Shown here piece by piece: positions 23,601-35,658 of a DNA stretch of 64,000 nt (positions are counted from its first letter, which is position 1; every line of letters begins with the position of its first letter). A program made the position numbers and the translations under genes. Location of the stretch: the NCBI GenBank assembly GCA_026075535.2, contig AP026548.1, positions 1,922,001-1,986,000 of the forward strand, in the 5' to 3' direction. The notes beneath the pieces are model-generated. The model saw only the letters and a list, made by a program, of their open reading frames with translations. It searched no databases and was not told the DNA's origin. This DNA comes from Tricholoma matsutake. Taxonomy: Eukaryota; Basidiomycota; Agaricomycetes; Agaricales; Tricholomataceae.

Positions 23601-23960
23601 TTCAAACCCCTTGAGCGTTGAGCACTGCAAGGAGAATGCCACGGTAGTTCTGCCATTTCCAGGATATACTAGCCTCACGCTGATATGCATTGAGTTTGGG
23701 ACCTACATCTACCTCAAGTTCGTGCAAGTATGAAGTCCTGCTTGTTGTGACGCTGTAACAGTTTGCCCAACTCACGTGAACATGCATTGAGCTTGGGACC
23801 TGCATCTACTACAAGATGTTACTGAGACCCTTTGGTGACCGGCAGGTTCTGTTTTTCTTGTGATAATTGTGTGGTATTGTTACTGGGCGATTACAGTATG
23901 TTCAAACCCCTCATGCCGTTGAGCATTGAGAACCAGAACACAAATCTTCCACCTCATATA
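20690..23960. repeat. Satellite-like array G1 in two opposed orientations
   Basis: Diverged units of about 200-250 bp. Each carries a conserved core TGCTCAATGCTCAATGG followed by YGTGAGGGG, a GGTCCCAA-CTCAACGCAT block and a TAGATG block. Five cores read forward (near 20816, 20996, 21363, 21606, 21949) and nine read reverse (near 22145, 22347, 22581, 22815, 23066, 23190, 23388, 23606, 23908). The switch point is a non-repeated spacer at about 21985-22130. At least two subtypes alternate. No coding function; short frames in it are by-products. Confidence 0.88.
21985..22130. other. Spacer at the orientation switch of array G1 (empty site for element C)
   Basis: Unique spacer between the two opposed half-arrays. 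Its reverse complement matches the sequences flanking element C copy 2: CTAACTGGCCCTAAAG here against CTAACCGG-[C]-CCAGCCCTAAAG there. The un-duplicated target is 22036-22039. Confidence 0.85.
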
Positions 23961-25850
23961 TCTGATATGAGTTCCAATTCAACACTCGATTCTCATCTTT
24001 TTTCCACTTCCCATTTACTCAGCATCCAAGGCTATGACCACCTGCCACTAGTTGATGATACACTTTGTTTCAATCTGCCCTGATTTTGCCAACATTCAGG
24101 TTGACTGGTGGCTGTTCAGCGCTATGTTTGGGAACTGTGGTCTCCTAATTCTGCCCAAGTTATGTTCTATCCTGGAGTTCCTCCCACAGATTTCCAGTTA
24201 GTGTGTCCTTCAGATGAGATGTAGCGAAGATATGATGGTCATCTGGGCAGGTATGACTCTACAGTCTCACCACAACTGCTGTCTGCACAACACCCATGGC
24301 ACAGATTTATCCTGCAACAGGAGTTGGGCTTCAAGCAACAGTCTGAGTATCCAGAATTTGCCCTCTTGCACCAGAATTGGCGGAGTACATCCTCAGAAGA
24401 AGGGTTCATTTCTATGGAATGGATAGATGCTTTGATGTTTCGACTGAACCGCCTCGATGCCGAGATGTCAAGTTGCTCAGAACTCATGGCTTGTCGAGCG
24501 GATCTATGGGAGAGTCGACCACTATCCCCTTCAGTTGATGAGGTTGTCACCCTGAGACACATCCAATCTTTCACTATTGCTGTTGATTGCATTGCCTGGC
24601 TCCAGCATTCAATCAAAGATTGCTGCCTGGCTCATCATGGCGAGGTTGGTTTTGGCTGACCCGGTGACGTTGGATATGGTGTGGAAGGAAACCATTCCAC
24701 CTGCATGTGAGGATTATATTGGGGCATGGCTTAATGGTTCAGATGAATGCAATGTTATATGGGCGATGGGCAAAGGCATGCCCTGTTTTGTGCCTACTCA
24801 TCATGCCATCATGAAATCAGGTGCCGGAATTTAGTTTTATGTGGGCTGTCAAATGGTTGTGCTGGTAGTGTTTGAGTCTTTCCATCACTATGGATGAGAA
24901 CCCAGGCTTTACATATGGCTCCTTGCATCGCAGCTCAGTGCCTTAATCACATTGCTCATCAGCCTCCATATTGACATGCCTTGCCTTTTGGACAGCCTGA
25001 GCCTCAAGCCCAGTGGCTTGTGGATGTTGACAAGATATGCACAGTGAGAGAACCCACCAACCACCTTCCACCTCTGCTGCTGCCAGATCACAGGACCGAG
25101 GGCTTGTTGAAGACATTTTTGGTGACTTCTATCTCCGAGTTCTTGTCTGTGCAGCCACACTCACCTGGGGAACCAATCTTTCTTCCCACAGGATGGTGGG
25201 TCTTTCATCTCAGGATGTCCCACTAATGCTTGGACGGGCTGGGAGTTCGCAGTATGACACCTGCAGAGAAGGGATAATCAATTTTTAGCAATCTGCAACA
25301 CCTCTGTGTGCGCCTGCTCGAGCCACCCCCAGGCTGCAAATTCAACCTAGAGACTCTACCTGTCAAGATGGGTGGTGTGAAAGGTGCTAGAAGGTCTGAG
25401 TGAGAAACCTGTTTTGGCAATGATGACTGCCTGTCGTGCCATGGATACCTTGCCAATGACTGGGAGAAAGTAATATGTAACTTTTGTTGCACATTATTCT
25501 CTGGAGATGCCCCAAATTCATCAAATGCTATGCAATATGTGAGTATTGAGTATGTAATACTTTGATGTGAGTATGGCCATTTTAGGAGTTACTTTCCGCT
25601 CATCCAATCTTGCACCATCACTTGCAATGCCATTGGCACAAATTATGTGGAACAGCCTCTATGCTTCTCAGCTGGGTAAATGGGCTTTCACAGAGGAGCA
25701 AATCCAGGCCCATTACTTGAGGTTTATATCTGTACTGGGCACGGCCGATCATGCAAACATTAGGTATGTAACTTACACTTTTCTCTCGCATTTTGTGCTT
25801 GAATATCTCCAGGCCTACAGGCTGGCACGGTGAAAGTGGCAACATGCTAG
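23961..25850 (+). pseudogene. Decayed coding-like region, unknown proteins
   Basis: Plus-strand pieces of good protein quality are scattered here: HQNWRSTSSEEGFISMEWID and MFRLNRLDAEMSSCSELM (24360-24490), FTIAVDCIAWLQHSIKD (about 24570), ARLVLADPVTLDMVWKETIP and EDYIGAWLNGSDECNVIWAM (24640-24800), QPLCFSAG (25650s). GT/AG-bounded gaps between them suggest short introns. Stops break the frames. I have seen similar segments in repeat-associated Agaricomycete proteins but can assign no function. Confidence 0.4.
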
Positions 25851-26960
25851 AAGGCGGTCATATAACTGTTGATTTTCGACTTCCCAGTGACCAACATTTG
25901 ACCACCCAACATGTATACCAGATTGATGATGCGTACTGATGGGAGGACTTGAGCAGTGGTGGTAGGGGAAAGACAAACTTGGTGGATGTTTTGCGGACAG
26001 CAGGAGGACTTGGGCGCTGGTGGCAGGGGGAAAAAGACAAACTTGCCAGATGCTTTGTGGATGGTGGGGTGGTGGTAAGTGGACATCAGGCGACTGCCTT
26101 TTTCGATGTTTTGGATGCGACTATATGTTCTCGATGTATCTTGCTGTTTGTTTATGTGCCATTGCTTATGTTCTACCATGTCAGTTTCTTTTGTTGCATT
26201 TTCCATGTACTTAGATTTGTCTTTGCTTTGGACAGACCAGAATGCAACTTCTCCATGTGCCAGGCACTCAATGCAGGCAATGTTGGGCACAAGCAGCATC
26301 ATCAGCTCCTTATAGTATGTCCATCTATCTTTCCCTCCCTTACCACCTGATAAACCACCTTCATTGCAGACCAAAGCCTGTCCAGGCTGGCAGCGTGCAG
26401 AGGTCAGACCACCAAGTCTATGTACAGCATGGGGTTGGTGTTTGTCATCTACAAGTAACTCATGAGTCCAACAATGCAATCTCAGCCTCTGTTGATTAAA
26501 TTCACCAGGATCACGTCCGTTTTTTGCCTATCATCATGTCTTTTCCATTGTTCTGATTGATCTTGATGGTCGAATATAGGCGCTCGACACTTCTATGTCG
26601 TATATTTTCTACAAACTTGCTGGATCTCATGTATGTATTGTTTGTTACTGAGTCACAGAATCTGAAGCTCACTTGTATACTTTCTGTGCAGTCTGGATTT
26701 TGTCCTTACGTTTGTCAGTGCCATCTTCAGCTACGCGGGGCCTTTCTTTCTTAGGCAAGTTCTGACTTCCTCCCATCACATTCCACACCTAACCCCTCAC
26801 TGTACCTTCCTCCAGATGCATCCTTGACACCATTGATCTCAAATCACCCACACCCAAAAGCAAAGCAAAAGCATACATATACGCCTTCCTCACATTCATA
26901 TGTTCACTGGTCAAGGTCTCACCCCCTTTCTTTCGCTCTTCATCTGCAGCTAATATCTCC
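25851..26960. other. Mostly non-coding; short imperfect duplication
   Basis: 25940-26055 contains two imperfect copies of a GAGGACTTG...AAAGACAAACTTG segment of about 60-65 bp. 26650-26950 may hold decayed N-terminal ABC transporter sequence on the plus strand. No clear gene otherwise. Confidence 0.4.
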
Positions 26961-26971
26961 TTCCATTCTAG

Positions 26972-28168
26972 GCACAAGCAGACTTACAGCACCTCTGGTT
27001 CAGGCAGCGTGCCTGTACGTGGATACAGAGTGAGCTGATGGCAAGTATATATGACAAGGTGCTGAAGAGCTTGCACAATGTAGCATTCAGATTCAAAAAG
27101 GTTTGCTTGCAGCCAAAGATAAGCGGATGGGGGTGTTGAATGAGTTAATTGGATCTGTGGGTTCACTAGCTTTCCATCTGACATTCTTTGTTCATTGTCT
27201 TTTGTAGGTCAAGTTCATCAAGTTCTTTGCGTGGGAGGAACAATTGATTGAGCATGCACTGGATGTGAGGGAGCATGAGATGAAGTGGATGACCAAATGT
27301 TGTTCGTGTTGCCATTGTTCCTGCTTTTTCCTAGCAGGTCCCTCAGTTATTGTTGCGATTTCTAGCTCGTGTGAATTTGGTGTTGTTCTACCTGTCGTGG
27401 ACATGTGCCCTGATATTGGTGTCGATCATCTCGTTCTTTGTGTACGTGATGCAGGGGAAGGAGTTGACTGTTAGCATTGCGTTTACGGTCAGCAATTCAT
27501 GTTCTGGTGGTTGTACGATATGCTGATGATTTGTATTGGGGCAGTCAATTGTGTTGTCCAATATGATCAGGTATGCAGGTCTGCTGTTTGGGGTTCCATG
27601 GAGTTTTACTCAATATTCTGAGGCACCACTGAACATCATCCCTATGTGCACTATCCGTTTTACCACTGTGATCATCAACACAACCTAACAGATACCCTAC
27701 TTTTAGACCGGCATTGCCCTAAATCACATCACAGTGTACCTCAATGAAGATGAAGTCTCCTCTGAAGTCTCTTCTCTCAAGAGTGATGGCCTCTCCTCTC
27801 CTACCCCTGCAGTAGACGAGGGCTCCACCTTGAGAATGCGTCCTTTAAATGGAACAAGGTGGAGGAGGTTAAACCTAAAGATGAAGATGTTAGCAAGACA
27901 TCCATCATATCTCAGACCTCGTCCCCTACTGTGTCCTCAGATGGCGATGGCTGTGGACAATGCAGATCGTGCTATTTTGTTGGAGAATGTGGACCATTGC
28001 TTCGAGTTGCAGGATATCAATATCAGGTTCCCTGAGGGTCAGCTTTCTGTGATCACAGGCCCGACGGCATCCAGAAAGACTGCACTCCTTGTATGTTGTC
28101 TCATTTTATAATCTGTTCTTGTGCTAAAGTGGGTTGAGTAGATGGGGCTCTTGGGTGAGATGATGCTG
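26972..28168 (+). pseudogene. ABCC-type (MRP/Yor1-like) ABC transporter fragment with introns
   Basis: Plus-strand exon pieces follow an ABCC exporter from the first membrane domain to nucleotide-binding domain 1: LWFRQRACTWIQSELMASIY (about 26990), VKFIKFFAWEEQLIEHALD (27210-27270), RVNLVLFYLSWTCALILVSI and ISFFVYVMQGKELTVSIAFT (27370-27490), SIVLSNMIR after a GT-AG intron, VYLNEDEVSSEVSSLKSD (27735), ASFKWNKVEEVKPKDED, then ELQDINIRFPEGQLSVITGP (about 28010) and a Walker A with Arg in place of Gly (TASRKT). The intron GTATGTTG...GAGTAG is kept, so this is a genomic, not cDNA, copy. The gene breaks off inside domain 1. These proteins pump substrates across membranes with ATP. Confidence 0.85.
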
Positions 28169-28965
28169 GCTCAGCTCACCCACAGCGTGGCTCAGGCACT
28201 TGAGCTGATCAAAATGGTGCTAAGTTGCCCTGAGCGACTCTGAGCCAGATAAGCCGATTGAAATTGCCCAAAGTTGTGGGCTCACCATTCTACTTGTAAT
28301 TATGCTTCAGTTATGCTTTTTAACATCAGTCCCTAGCAGTGTGGATAAATTTGGGCACATGCATACTATATTGTACACAGCGCAGTCGCCGTGGCTCTGG
28401 CACCAGTCCATATTGCAACACTGGCTGCTTTACTATGACCTATCGCAGTGTGGTGGGTGTTCCATGGATTTTCTTCTACATAAATGCAGCTGTATTATAT
28501 GGATACTATACCTACAAAAAAGAAACATATAACGCGGGTGAATTTGATTGTACACTGTGGTCCACCACTTCCCATGATCTGATAACGCAGAGAAAATCTG
28601 TGGTTCCCTAGACCTATGGATGTCAAGATCTGGGTAATCACTGATAATCCTAGTGCACATAGGTTAGCAATGCTGGGAGGTATGACTTCAACTTACAGAA
28701 ATCATGAGCTCCTTCCACTATAGGAAGCTCAATTGGCTCCCAAGCACCCAGTTGTACCTGCTGAATCTCTGTCAGGGAATTGTACCACATCTGGTTATAG
28801 AAGTTGCATGGCAGGGTGGCAACTACCCTTTGGTAGCTAGCAGGTGGGTATCATCCCCAGATATGAACATGTGGTTGAGTGCCAGGAAGGTGGCTCCCAA
28901 ACTTGTTGGTCATCTTACAGTTGGCATCAATATATTCTAGCAAAACCTTCACCTCTGAGCTCTCA
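27955..28965. repeat. ABC/JmjC composite, copy 1
   Basis: Collinear with 44719-45593. Contains the ABC NBD1 piece with its intron (plus) joined to the 3' end of a JmjC-type gene (minus). In this copy 28169-28330 replaces a shorter stretch of the other copy with an unrelated sequence rich in GGCTCAG/CTGAGC words, probably a small insertion. The ABC/JmjC junction near 28410-28430 is the same in both. Confidence 0.8.
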
Positions 28966-31303
28966 CTCAAGCTGTCATCAAGGTACCTGCAGGGTGGCAG
29001 AACTGAGTCATTTGAATTAAGATATGAGGGCACAGGTAGCTAAGGGTTATGGCATTTGAATCGTACTAAGCCACGCATACCACAGCATGACATTGAGCTG
29101 GAGCAAGTCTTTGTGGACAGTTTTGCCTTCTGCAATGTTCATGGTTCGAAAAGCACTATGCAGCATCTCTAGTTCAGAGATGTGGGAGGGTGACACAAAA
29201 TCTATGGTGATCTTCAATGAATTTGAAATATTTGATACCTAGTTGGCAGTGAGAAGATGTTACTGTGTGTTCCAATCAAGCTTACTTGGTGTGGACATCC
29301 AGGTGGAATTATGACTGCTCCACCCAGCAGCTGTGTTGTGTACCAGCCAGCAATCCCGCTATTCAAAAAAGCATGTTTGTTAACTTCAGGAGATATGTAA
29401 TGCACCTCTGCGATAATGGGATGTGCCATTTTGCTATCTTCATAGGACAATGGATCAAGTGCCTTGGAAAGTGAGGGAATACAGGCAGAGGGCCAAATGT
29501 CCCAGTGGGCACCTGAGAGCTGGCCTTTGGCTGGCTGTAAAGCATGACATTTACGGCACTGGATTTGTCCATGTGCACAAACATTGTACCATTATGGCTC
29601 AAATCAGCCTATTTGATGGTGAACTTTTGAACAGTATCATGAGTTGTAAATTTACCTCAGAGATGTACAGTTTTGGGCCTAGCCGATGTAAGAGTATCAA
29701 TAAATGGTGTTGAACACGTGGAAAACATGTTACCCAGGTCGGGCAGGACACTTCCTTTGGGAAAGTATGAGAATAGATTCAGTGGTCCACGAGATGCCAT
29801 GTGGACAGAAAACATGTTTTCTATACATGTAGTAAAAGCTTCATAGACTCTTGGGTTGATATCTTGCAAATCACCAGTAGGTGGGTAGTCCTATATTAAA
29901 GTGAACACAAATAAATTAGATGAAAAATTGCGGAACACACCCTGATCTGGAGAGCCCCACCTGGGTCTTGTATCTTGTCCCAAGATTTGAAGTATCTAGC
30001 GAGTGTTGAAGTACAGCTGTACAAGGTTCCTGCTTCAAGAAAAGAGACTGTGCAGCGCTTCTGGCCATTTTGCTTCAAGTCAAGGAGTTCCATTGGTGGT
30101 GCAGGTTCTATGACACCAGCCAGAACAAAAGGCTCTTCATTGTCCCACTTCTGCTGGAAGATTTCCTCGGTCAACTCCCCAACCCAGTACCTTGACATTT
30201 CTTGCATTTCAAACCCTTCCTTGTGATGCATCGATTCAGGAACACAAGGTGGTCTGTCTTGACTTAGGCATGGAGAGGGCCGTGACGCTATCATGGTCTC
30301 CATGGTGGCGACAGTGTTTTGAAGCTCTTCAACTGAAAAAATTGTGACAGGCATAAGCCATGTTTTGCAATGCATACTGGTGCATGGTGTGGGAGGGGAA
30401 GTGTTTAATGAAGAACATCCCTGGTAGCGTAGGTCACAAAGTTCAAATCTGCACCGAGGGCAAAACCATGACTGGAACAATAGAGTCATGAAGCACACAT
30501 CTATATAAGCAGGTGATGAATGACTTTAAAGCAAGATGAAGCAATTGAATTGTACCACAGGAATTTATTAAATCCGTTTGGAAACCTCAGACACGGATTT
30601 CAGGATGTTGGACATGAACTAACTCAGCCTTCAGCTTTGGAAGCAAGGCTTTTGCTGCTGCGTACTATAAAGCCAATGAGAAAGGGGGTGTAGAATGCAA
30701 AGGATCTACCACCTGTACCACTAGTTTGTGGTTAACGGTCCTCGAAGGCTTCCAACCATAGTACTTAAACTCTTTCTGCTGAGCCCGACCAACACTGCAT
30801 CCATCAAAGATCAGACTAGAGCATGGCTCCTTCAGCATCCACCGAAAGAAGACAAAGCAACAACTTTCATGAATCTCATTCCTGGGTGTAACATGAGCCT
30901 GAGAGCATGCAATGCAATAGGTGGTGGAGTCTAATGTCTGATATTCACAGCATGTGCAATCTTGAAGTAGCCATCCCTGTCCCTTGAGATCCATTAATTT
31001 TTGTTTCTTTGGGTCAGGAGTCTCATTGACACTGCTCTTGTGCTTTTTCAGCTCAGTGGATGGCACAGGACTATGGTCTCTAGCTCCTGGATTGGCAACT
31101 GGACTAGGGATAGAGGGCCCAATATTGGCAGTGCTCGAGGGAGATGCAGCAGTCTTGTCATTCTGAAGATCAACTGTGTGATACTTGATGTTTGAGCTTG
31201 TCCAGGATAAATGTAATCAGGACAAACCAGGGAAGTCAAACATACACATTGCCCAGCCGTATTTCGCAGTTGCCTCCCCTTCCCACTTATCTGATGGCAT
31301 CAT
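28650..31303 (-). pseudogene. JmjC-domain (KDM3-like) protein gene, multi-exon
   Basis: Minus-strand gene with GT-AG introns, e.g. 29891-29940, 29679-29733 and 29609-29655. A possible ATG lies at 31303. Cys-rich segments follow (CTCCEYQTLDSTTYCIAC near 30940; FCPRCRFELCDL near 30460), then ELTEEIFQQKWDNEEPFVLA, QIR/DYPPTGDLQDINPRVYEAF, GPLNLFSYFPKGSVLPDLG, the Fe-binding stretch FVHMDKSSAVNVMLY (H-x-D), GAVIIPPGCPHQ (second His) and KITIDFVSPSHISELEMLHS. These match JmjC dioxygenases of the histone lysine demethylase type, acting in the nucleus. The segment between the first and second His regions is frame-shifted, so this copy is probably inactive. The tail (29033-28650) ends in TAG and is duplicated at 45283-45585. 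Confidence 0.78.
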
Positions 31304-31504
31304 GGCTGCGACTATGCAAATAGTGGATGTCCCTTTCAGCAGAAAACCCTGGTTTCACTGTAATGCAAGTCACTAGAAAGAAAATTGAGACTCACATCCA
31401 ACGCATATGTACACCCTATGGGAAAACATTCAACGTTGTTCACAGAGAAAGGTTACCACCTATGTGACAAAATAGCCACCTTTGAATATGAAGATAACTG
31501 CATA

Positions 31505-32302
31505 TCAGAAATATGTATGAATTCTAAATAATGGGATTTTAGAGAACATAAACTTGGGCTTGAGTGGTTCCATACCAGTGCCTCCTAGAATTGCATATGC
31601 ACTCCTGGGGACAAAGGCTACAGGGAAGGCCAAACCGGGGAGCCTCACCTCAGAGTTCCTGACTCTGACCAGTTGATGTTCTGTTAAGCTGTAAAGTTGT
31701 GTGCCACTATCGCTATCATGCAAGAGCATTAATCCCAATGGCTCTGAAACACTGACAGTGACCCTGAAGAATGGCTTAATTGGTCCGGATTCAAAATATA
31801 ATTCTGATGCGCTCACGGACAGTCATGGACAGGCACTTGATGCAAGGTAGCTTGTTTGATGATATCATATTCAACTCTGTCATGATAATGAAACAAATGA
31901 ATTATGGCAAAACTTCCAATAGGCTTTTCCAAATGCATACATTTTTGATTCTTGAAGAATGAACACAAGAATCCATGTTTCTGACAGTAGATGGAGATAC
32001 ATTATCCAATATTCAGGAAGCAACAGCTCAGCATCATTAAAACATGCTGAGGGGAATTCAGACGCTCCTTTGGAGGTTGTCAGCTTCATTATGAAAAGGA
32101 AGGACAGAAGAGAATTGCGCTGTTCTCCTCATACATATTTCCTCTAACAACCACTTCATGACCCATCATCGAGGCTACTGTGGACTTGTAACAGGATATG
32201 GCTCTATGCTTAAATGGCCCTGGAGGGCAATGCATATTGAATGTAAGCTCATCCAAAATATCCCCCAAACCGAAGCAACCCTCAACACAGTGACTTGGGA
32301 AA
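31505..32302 (-). pseudogene. Coding-like fragment left of transposon H, possible WD-repeat protein part
   Basis: Minus-strand pieces ELYFESGPIKPFFRVTVSVS and RVRNSEVRLPGLAFPVAFVP (31790-31610), SKGASEFPSACFNDAELLLP (about 32070) and CFGLGDILDELTFNMHCPPG (about 32260) look protein-coding but are broken. Together with 35659-35945 they may be one minus-strand gene split by H. Assignment is tentative. Confidence 0.4.
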
Positions 32303-32304
32303 TA

Positions 32305-32633
32305 CTATGGCACCCAACGGGTCTGAATTCTCCCAGGGTGTCTGAATTTCGATTTTCTTATTTTATATTCTTGCGCTGACCTTCCGGAGTTTTACGGAAT
32401 TTCATCACATAGTACTCATGTATATACATATAATTTTACTAAGGAATTCAAAGTGTAGAAGCCATCGAAAAATAGTAGCCGGAGTGATCAGTCAGTGATT
32501 TTGATGTAACTATTTTGCTCACAACTTCATACTCCACTCTGAGTGCTCAGAAAAAATTTACAGGCCACCTATACTGGACTGAAACATGGCCGCATACTAA
32601 TTTTGAGTTCCCGGTGCAGTGCGCCTGTGCTTA
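32305..32633 (+). repeat. Transposon H left terminal inverted repeat
   Basis: Begins CTATGGCACCC after target TA. Pairs with 35328-35656 along its whole length; inner end is near CCGGTGCAGTGCGCCTGTGC. The transposase ATG follows about 100 bp further, so promoter elements probably overlap this repeat. Confidence 0.9.
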
Positions 32634-32729
32634 CAAGGAAGGAAAGGAAGCGTGACACAGCACACTGAAATTCAGGCTCCGCCAGAAACGTTTTGACATT
32701 TACACGTTTTCTGAATTCAGGCCTCACGC

Positions 32730-35122
32730 ATGCCATCAGAGCGCGCGCGGCATGAGACTGAGGAGCTGCTCAAAGAGGGCTGCCGCCGCCTTATCCGCGA
32801 GAAATGCAATGGCATTAAGATCAATGTCAAACAGACAGCTTGTGATCTCAACATTCCTTATTCTACTCTTTGGGCTCGCTTTCTCAACATCCACAAGCCT
32901 GCCCAAGAAGCTCACACATCTCAACAATTCCTCTCTCCTTCTCAAGAGAACCTTCTTGTCAAATGGATTACACACCTTGGGGCAACTGGCCGTCCTCTCT
33001 GTAAACGGACCATCCAAGTCAGAGCACAGCACCTTCACCCAGACAACAAGCAGCCCAGCAAAAACTGGATTTATGCCTTCCTCAAACGACATCCCGATAT
33101 TGTGCTATCCTCAGCATCTGGCCTTGACCTGAAACGTGCCAAGGCCTTTAATCGTCCTGTTGTCAACTGGTACTTTGATGAACTCACTGAGCTTGTTGAA
33201 TCACTGGGTATTCCCATCGAGAACATATACAATATGGATGAGAAGGGATGCCAGAGGGGTGGTGGAAAGAAGAGTAGCCGAAGGAAGTACTTATACTCAT
33301 GGAGACAGCGTGCCAAGTACAAGCATCGTAGTGCTAATCTTGAACTTATCACTATTATTGAGGCTATCTGTGCAGACGGAACTGAGCTCAAGCCAGGATT
33401 TGTATTTCCAGGCACGTCTTTCAGTCCTGAGTGGTTTGACAGCCATCCAGACATTGTGTGCGTTACAACCCGTTAGTTTTGTTACATGTTTTTGCTGACA
33501 GTATTGATGTCAGTGTTGCGACGTCTCAAAATGGCTGGACAGATGATTTCATTGGTGCAGAGTGGTTTGAGAAATCATTCATTCCACAGTCTATGGCACG
33601 AAACAAGTCAGGAAAACCAATTCTCCTTGTTCTTGATGGTCATGGCTCTCATGAAACTTCTGAAATCATTCGCCTTGCCGAGCTCCATAATATCATTATC
33701 TTATGCCTTCCACCCCATACCACTCACAAGTTGCAACCTCTCGATGTTGGCGTCTTCGGACCATTCCAGCGTGCTTGGCTGGATCGGTGTGATTGCATTG
33801 TGGAACTTACTGGGTCAGAGATGCCAAAAGAGGATTTCATTAAGGAATACATGGAGGTTAGGCAGGAGTCGTTTCGTCCATCTACTGTCATCTCAGCCTT
33901 CAAAAAAAGTGGTACTTGGCCTGTGGATAGGACCGTCTTCACAGACGATGATTTTGCAACCAGCATTCCATATTCTACAGTGGCACGCAATTTCCCACCA
34001 CTCCCCGAGTTCGTACCATTCCCGCCGCTGGACCTGGACTCTGATGGCAACTCTGATAGCAACTCAGAGTCTGATAGTGATTCTGACAGTGATTCTGATT
34101 CAGAACTGCAAGAATCACATCCTCGAACATCACGTTCGCATCACACAGTTGATCATTCCCATCACTCAAGCATGTTGTCTACACCAACACCCACTCCCTC
34201 CACAATACCTCCTGCAACTGACTCTCGCTCTGCTATCAATTCCTTGCCAACACTGACCTCATCATCATCTTCCATTCCTGCGACTCAATTTTATCATGAC
34301 CCTGTTCTTTTTGCACGAATTTCCCATCTTGAGGCTAGCCTGGAACAGCTGACTGGACATGTTAAGATGGTCGAGCTCGAGCTACAAAATGAGAAACGCA
34401 AAAATAACCAGCACGACGGAAGACCGAGCAAACGGCGGAAGCTCAATGTGGAGGCACGGGTGTTGACGTCGGCAGAGGGCAAACAGTTGGCAGTGGAAAA
34501 GGATGCAGAGCGGGCAGCCAAGGAACATAAGAAGAAGGATGCAGCCACACGACGAAAGCAGAAAGAGAATGACAGGGAACAGCAGCGACGAGACCGGGCA
34601 CCTGATACACCATTTACAGGTTCTCTCTCTTCGAAAAGCAAGCCCGATTTGCAGGAGATTGCAGGGGCACTTTCCCTCGCTGAGGAAGGTACGAAGGAGG
34701 TATTGATTCGTAGAATCAATACCTTCTTTGACTCACATCCACGCCTTCGCGATAGTGAAAGGTTTACAGGGCTGTTCAACCATGCTCACAGGCGGCAAAT
34801 TGACACAAACGGCACTACCCAGCCCCAAACTTCTGAAAATTCATCACATACCCCTTCGGCATCTCAAGCTGCATCACACTCAGGATTCCCGCTCACTGCT
34901 AATGTCGCAAACCTGCCAAATGCTGGTCCAAGTACATCACACAGCACTTTCACTGCTGTCCAACCAAATCATCCTCAAATCAATTTCTACCCCCCGGGAA
35001 CACTTCATCAGCATTACCACACCAACCATTCTCCATTATACCCACCTTTGCACTCACTTTCGAACATACATTCACCTCCCCAGCCCATAAGTACCAATCT
35101 AGCTCATACCTCAATTCTATAA
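32730..35122 (+). CDS. Pogo-type DDE transposase with C-terminal SAP-like domain
   Basis: Two exons, 32730-33457 and 33514-35122, joined across a 56-nt GTGCGT...GTCAG intron, give 778 residues without stops. Domains: psq-type helix-turn-helix at about 25-52 (VKQTACDLNIPYSTLWARF); CENP-B/Tc5-type helix-turn-helix at about 85-130 (WIYAFLKRHPDIVLSSAS); DDE catalytic core with IYNMDEKG (D about 170), LLVLDGHGSHET (D about 283) and LQPLDVGVFGPFQRAW (D about 319, some 35 residues later). A Ser/Asp and Ser/Thr/Pro-rich linker follows, a basic coiled coil at about 535-605, and a SAP-like helix pair at about 621-650 (GALSLAEEGTKEVLIRRI). It cuts and pastes H at TA sites; the SAP part would bind AT-rich DNA or chromatin. 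ATG 32730 is the first suitable start. The intron is inferred. Confidence 0.9.
33458..33513 (+). other. Predicted intron of the transposon H transposase
   Basis: 56 nt with donor GTGCGT, branch-like CTGAC and acceptor TCAG. Splicing removes an in-frame TAG at 33474-33476 and joins ...SHPDI to VATSQNGWTDD, the normal order in DDE_1 proteins. Confidence 0.8.
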
Positions 35123-35327
35123 CTCATTCCAAGCTAATCATCAGTATATATTTCATTTATTTCATCCTCTAGGTCATACCTTACTTTATACATAGTTGTA
35201 TATACTTCAATTCAAATAGTTGTCATGGTTTTGCGTGTTCGAATGAGGTGGCGGTTGATGACACGGTGGAGAGCAAATCTAATTGTGACAAAGTGTGACA
35301 AAAGAGACAAAATGTCTTCTCCCCTCC

Positions 35328-35656
35328 CAAGCACAGGCATACTGCACCGGCAACTTAAATTGGGCATGAAGCCGTATTTCAGTCTGGTATAGGTAGCCTG
35401 TAAATTTTTATTGAGCACCCGGAGTAGAGTATGAAGTCGTGAGCAAAGTGTTTGCATCAAAATCACTGACTGGTTACTCCGGCTACTATTTTTCGATTGC
35501 TTCTACACTTTGAATTCCTTAGTAAAATTATATGTATATACATGAGTACTATGTGATGAAATTCCGTAAAACTCCGGAAGGTCAGCGCAAGAATATAAAA
35601 TAAGAAAATCGAAATTCAGACACCCTGGGAGAATTCAGACCTGTTGGGTGCCATAG
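35328..35656 (-). repeat. Transposon H right terminal inverted repeat
   Basis: Inverse of the left repeat, ending GGGTGCCATAG before target TA. A few substitutions and short gaps separate the arms, so the copy is not brand new. Confidence 0.9.
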
Positions 35657-35658
35657 TA

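Larger units (their letters stand above)
32305..35656 (+). mobile_element. Pogo/Fot1-type DNA transposon H, apparently intact
   Basis: 3,352 bp bounded by CTATGGCACCCAAC and its inverse, with TA on both sides (32303-32304, 35657-35658). The terminal inverted repeats are unusually long, about 329 bp (32305-32633 and 35328-35656), with scattered differences. One two-exon transposase fills the middle. Ends, TA target and the DDD transposase all indicate the Tc1/mariner superfamily, pogo branch. It is the only large element here without stops. Confidence 0.93.

Noticed and set aside
20690..23960. CRISPR-like array
   Set aside because: Units are about 200-250 bp, diverged, eukaryotic in context and in both orientations; there is no short repeat with uniform spacers and no cas gene.
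33071..34062. Minus-strand frames opposite the pogo transposase
   Set aside because: They overlap catalytic-domain codons of the plus-strand gene and show no motif.
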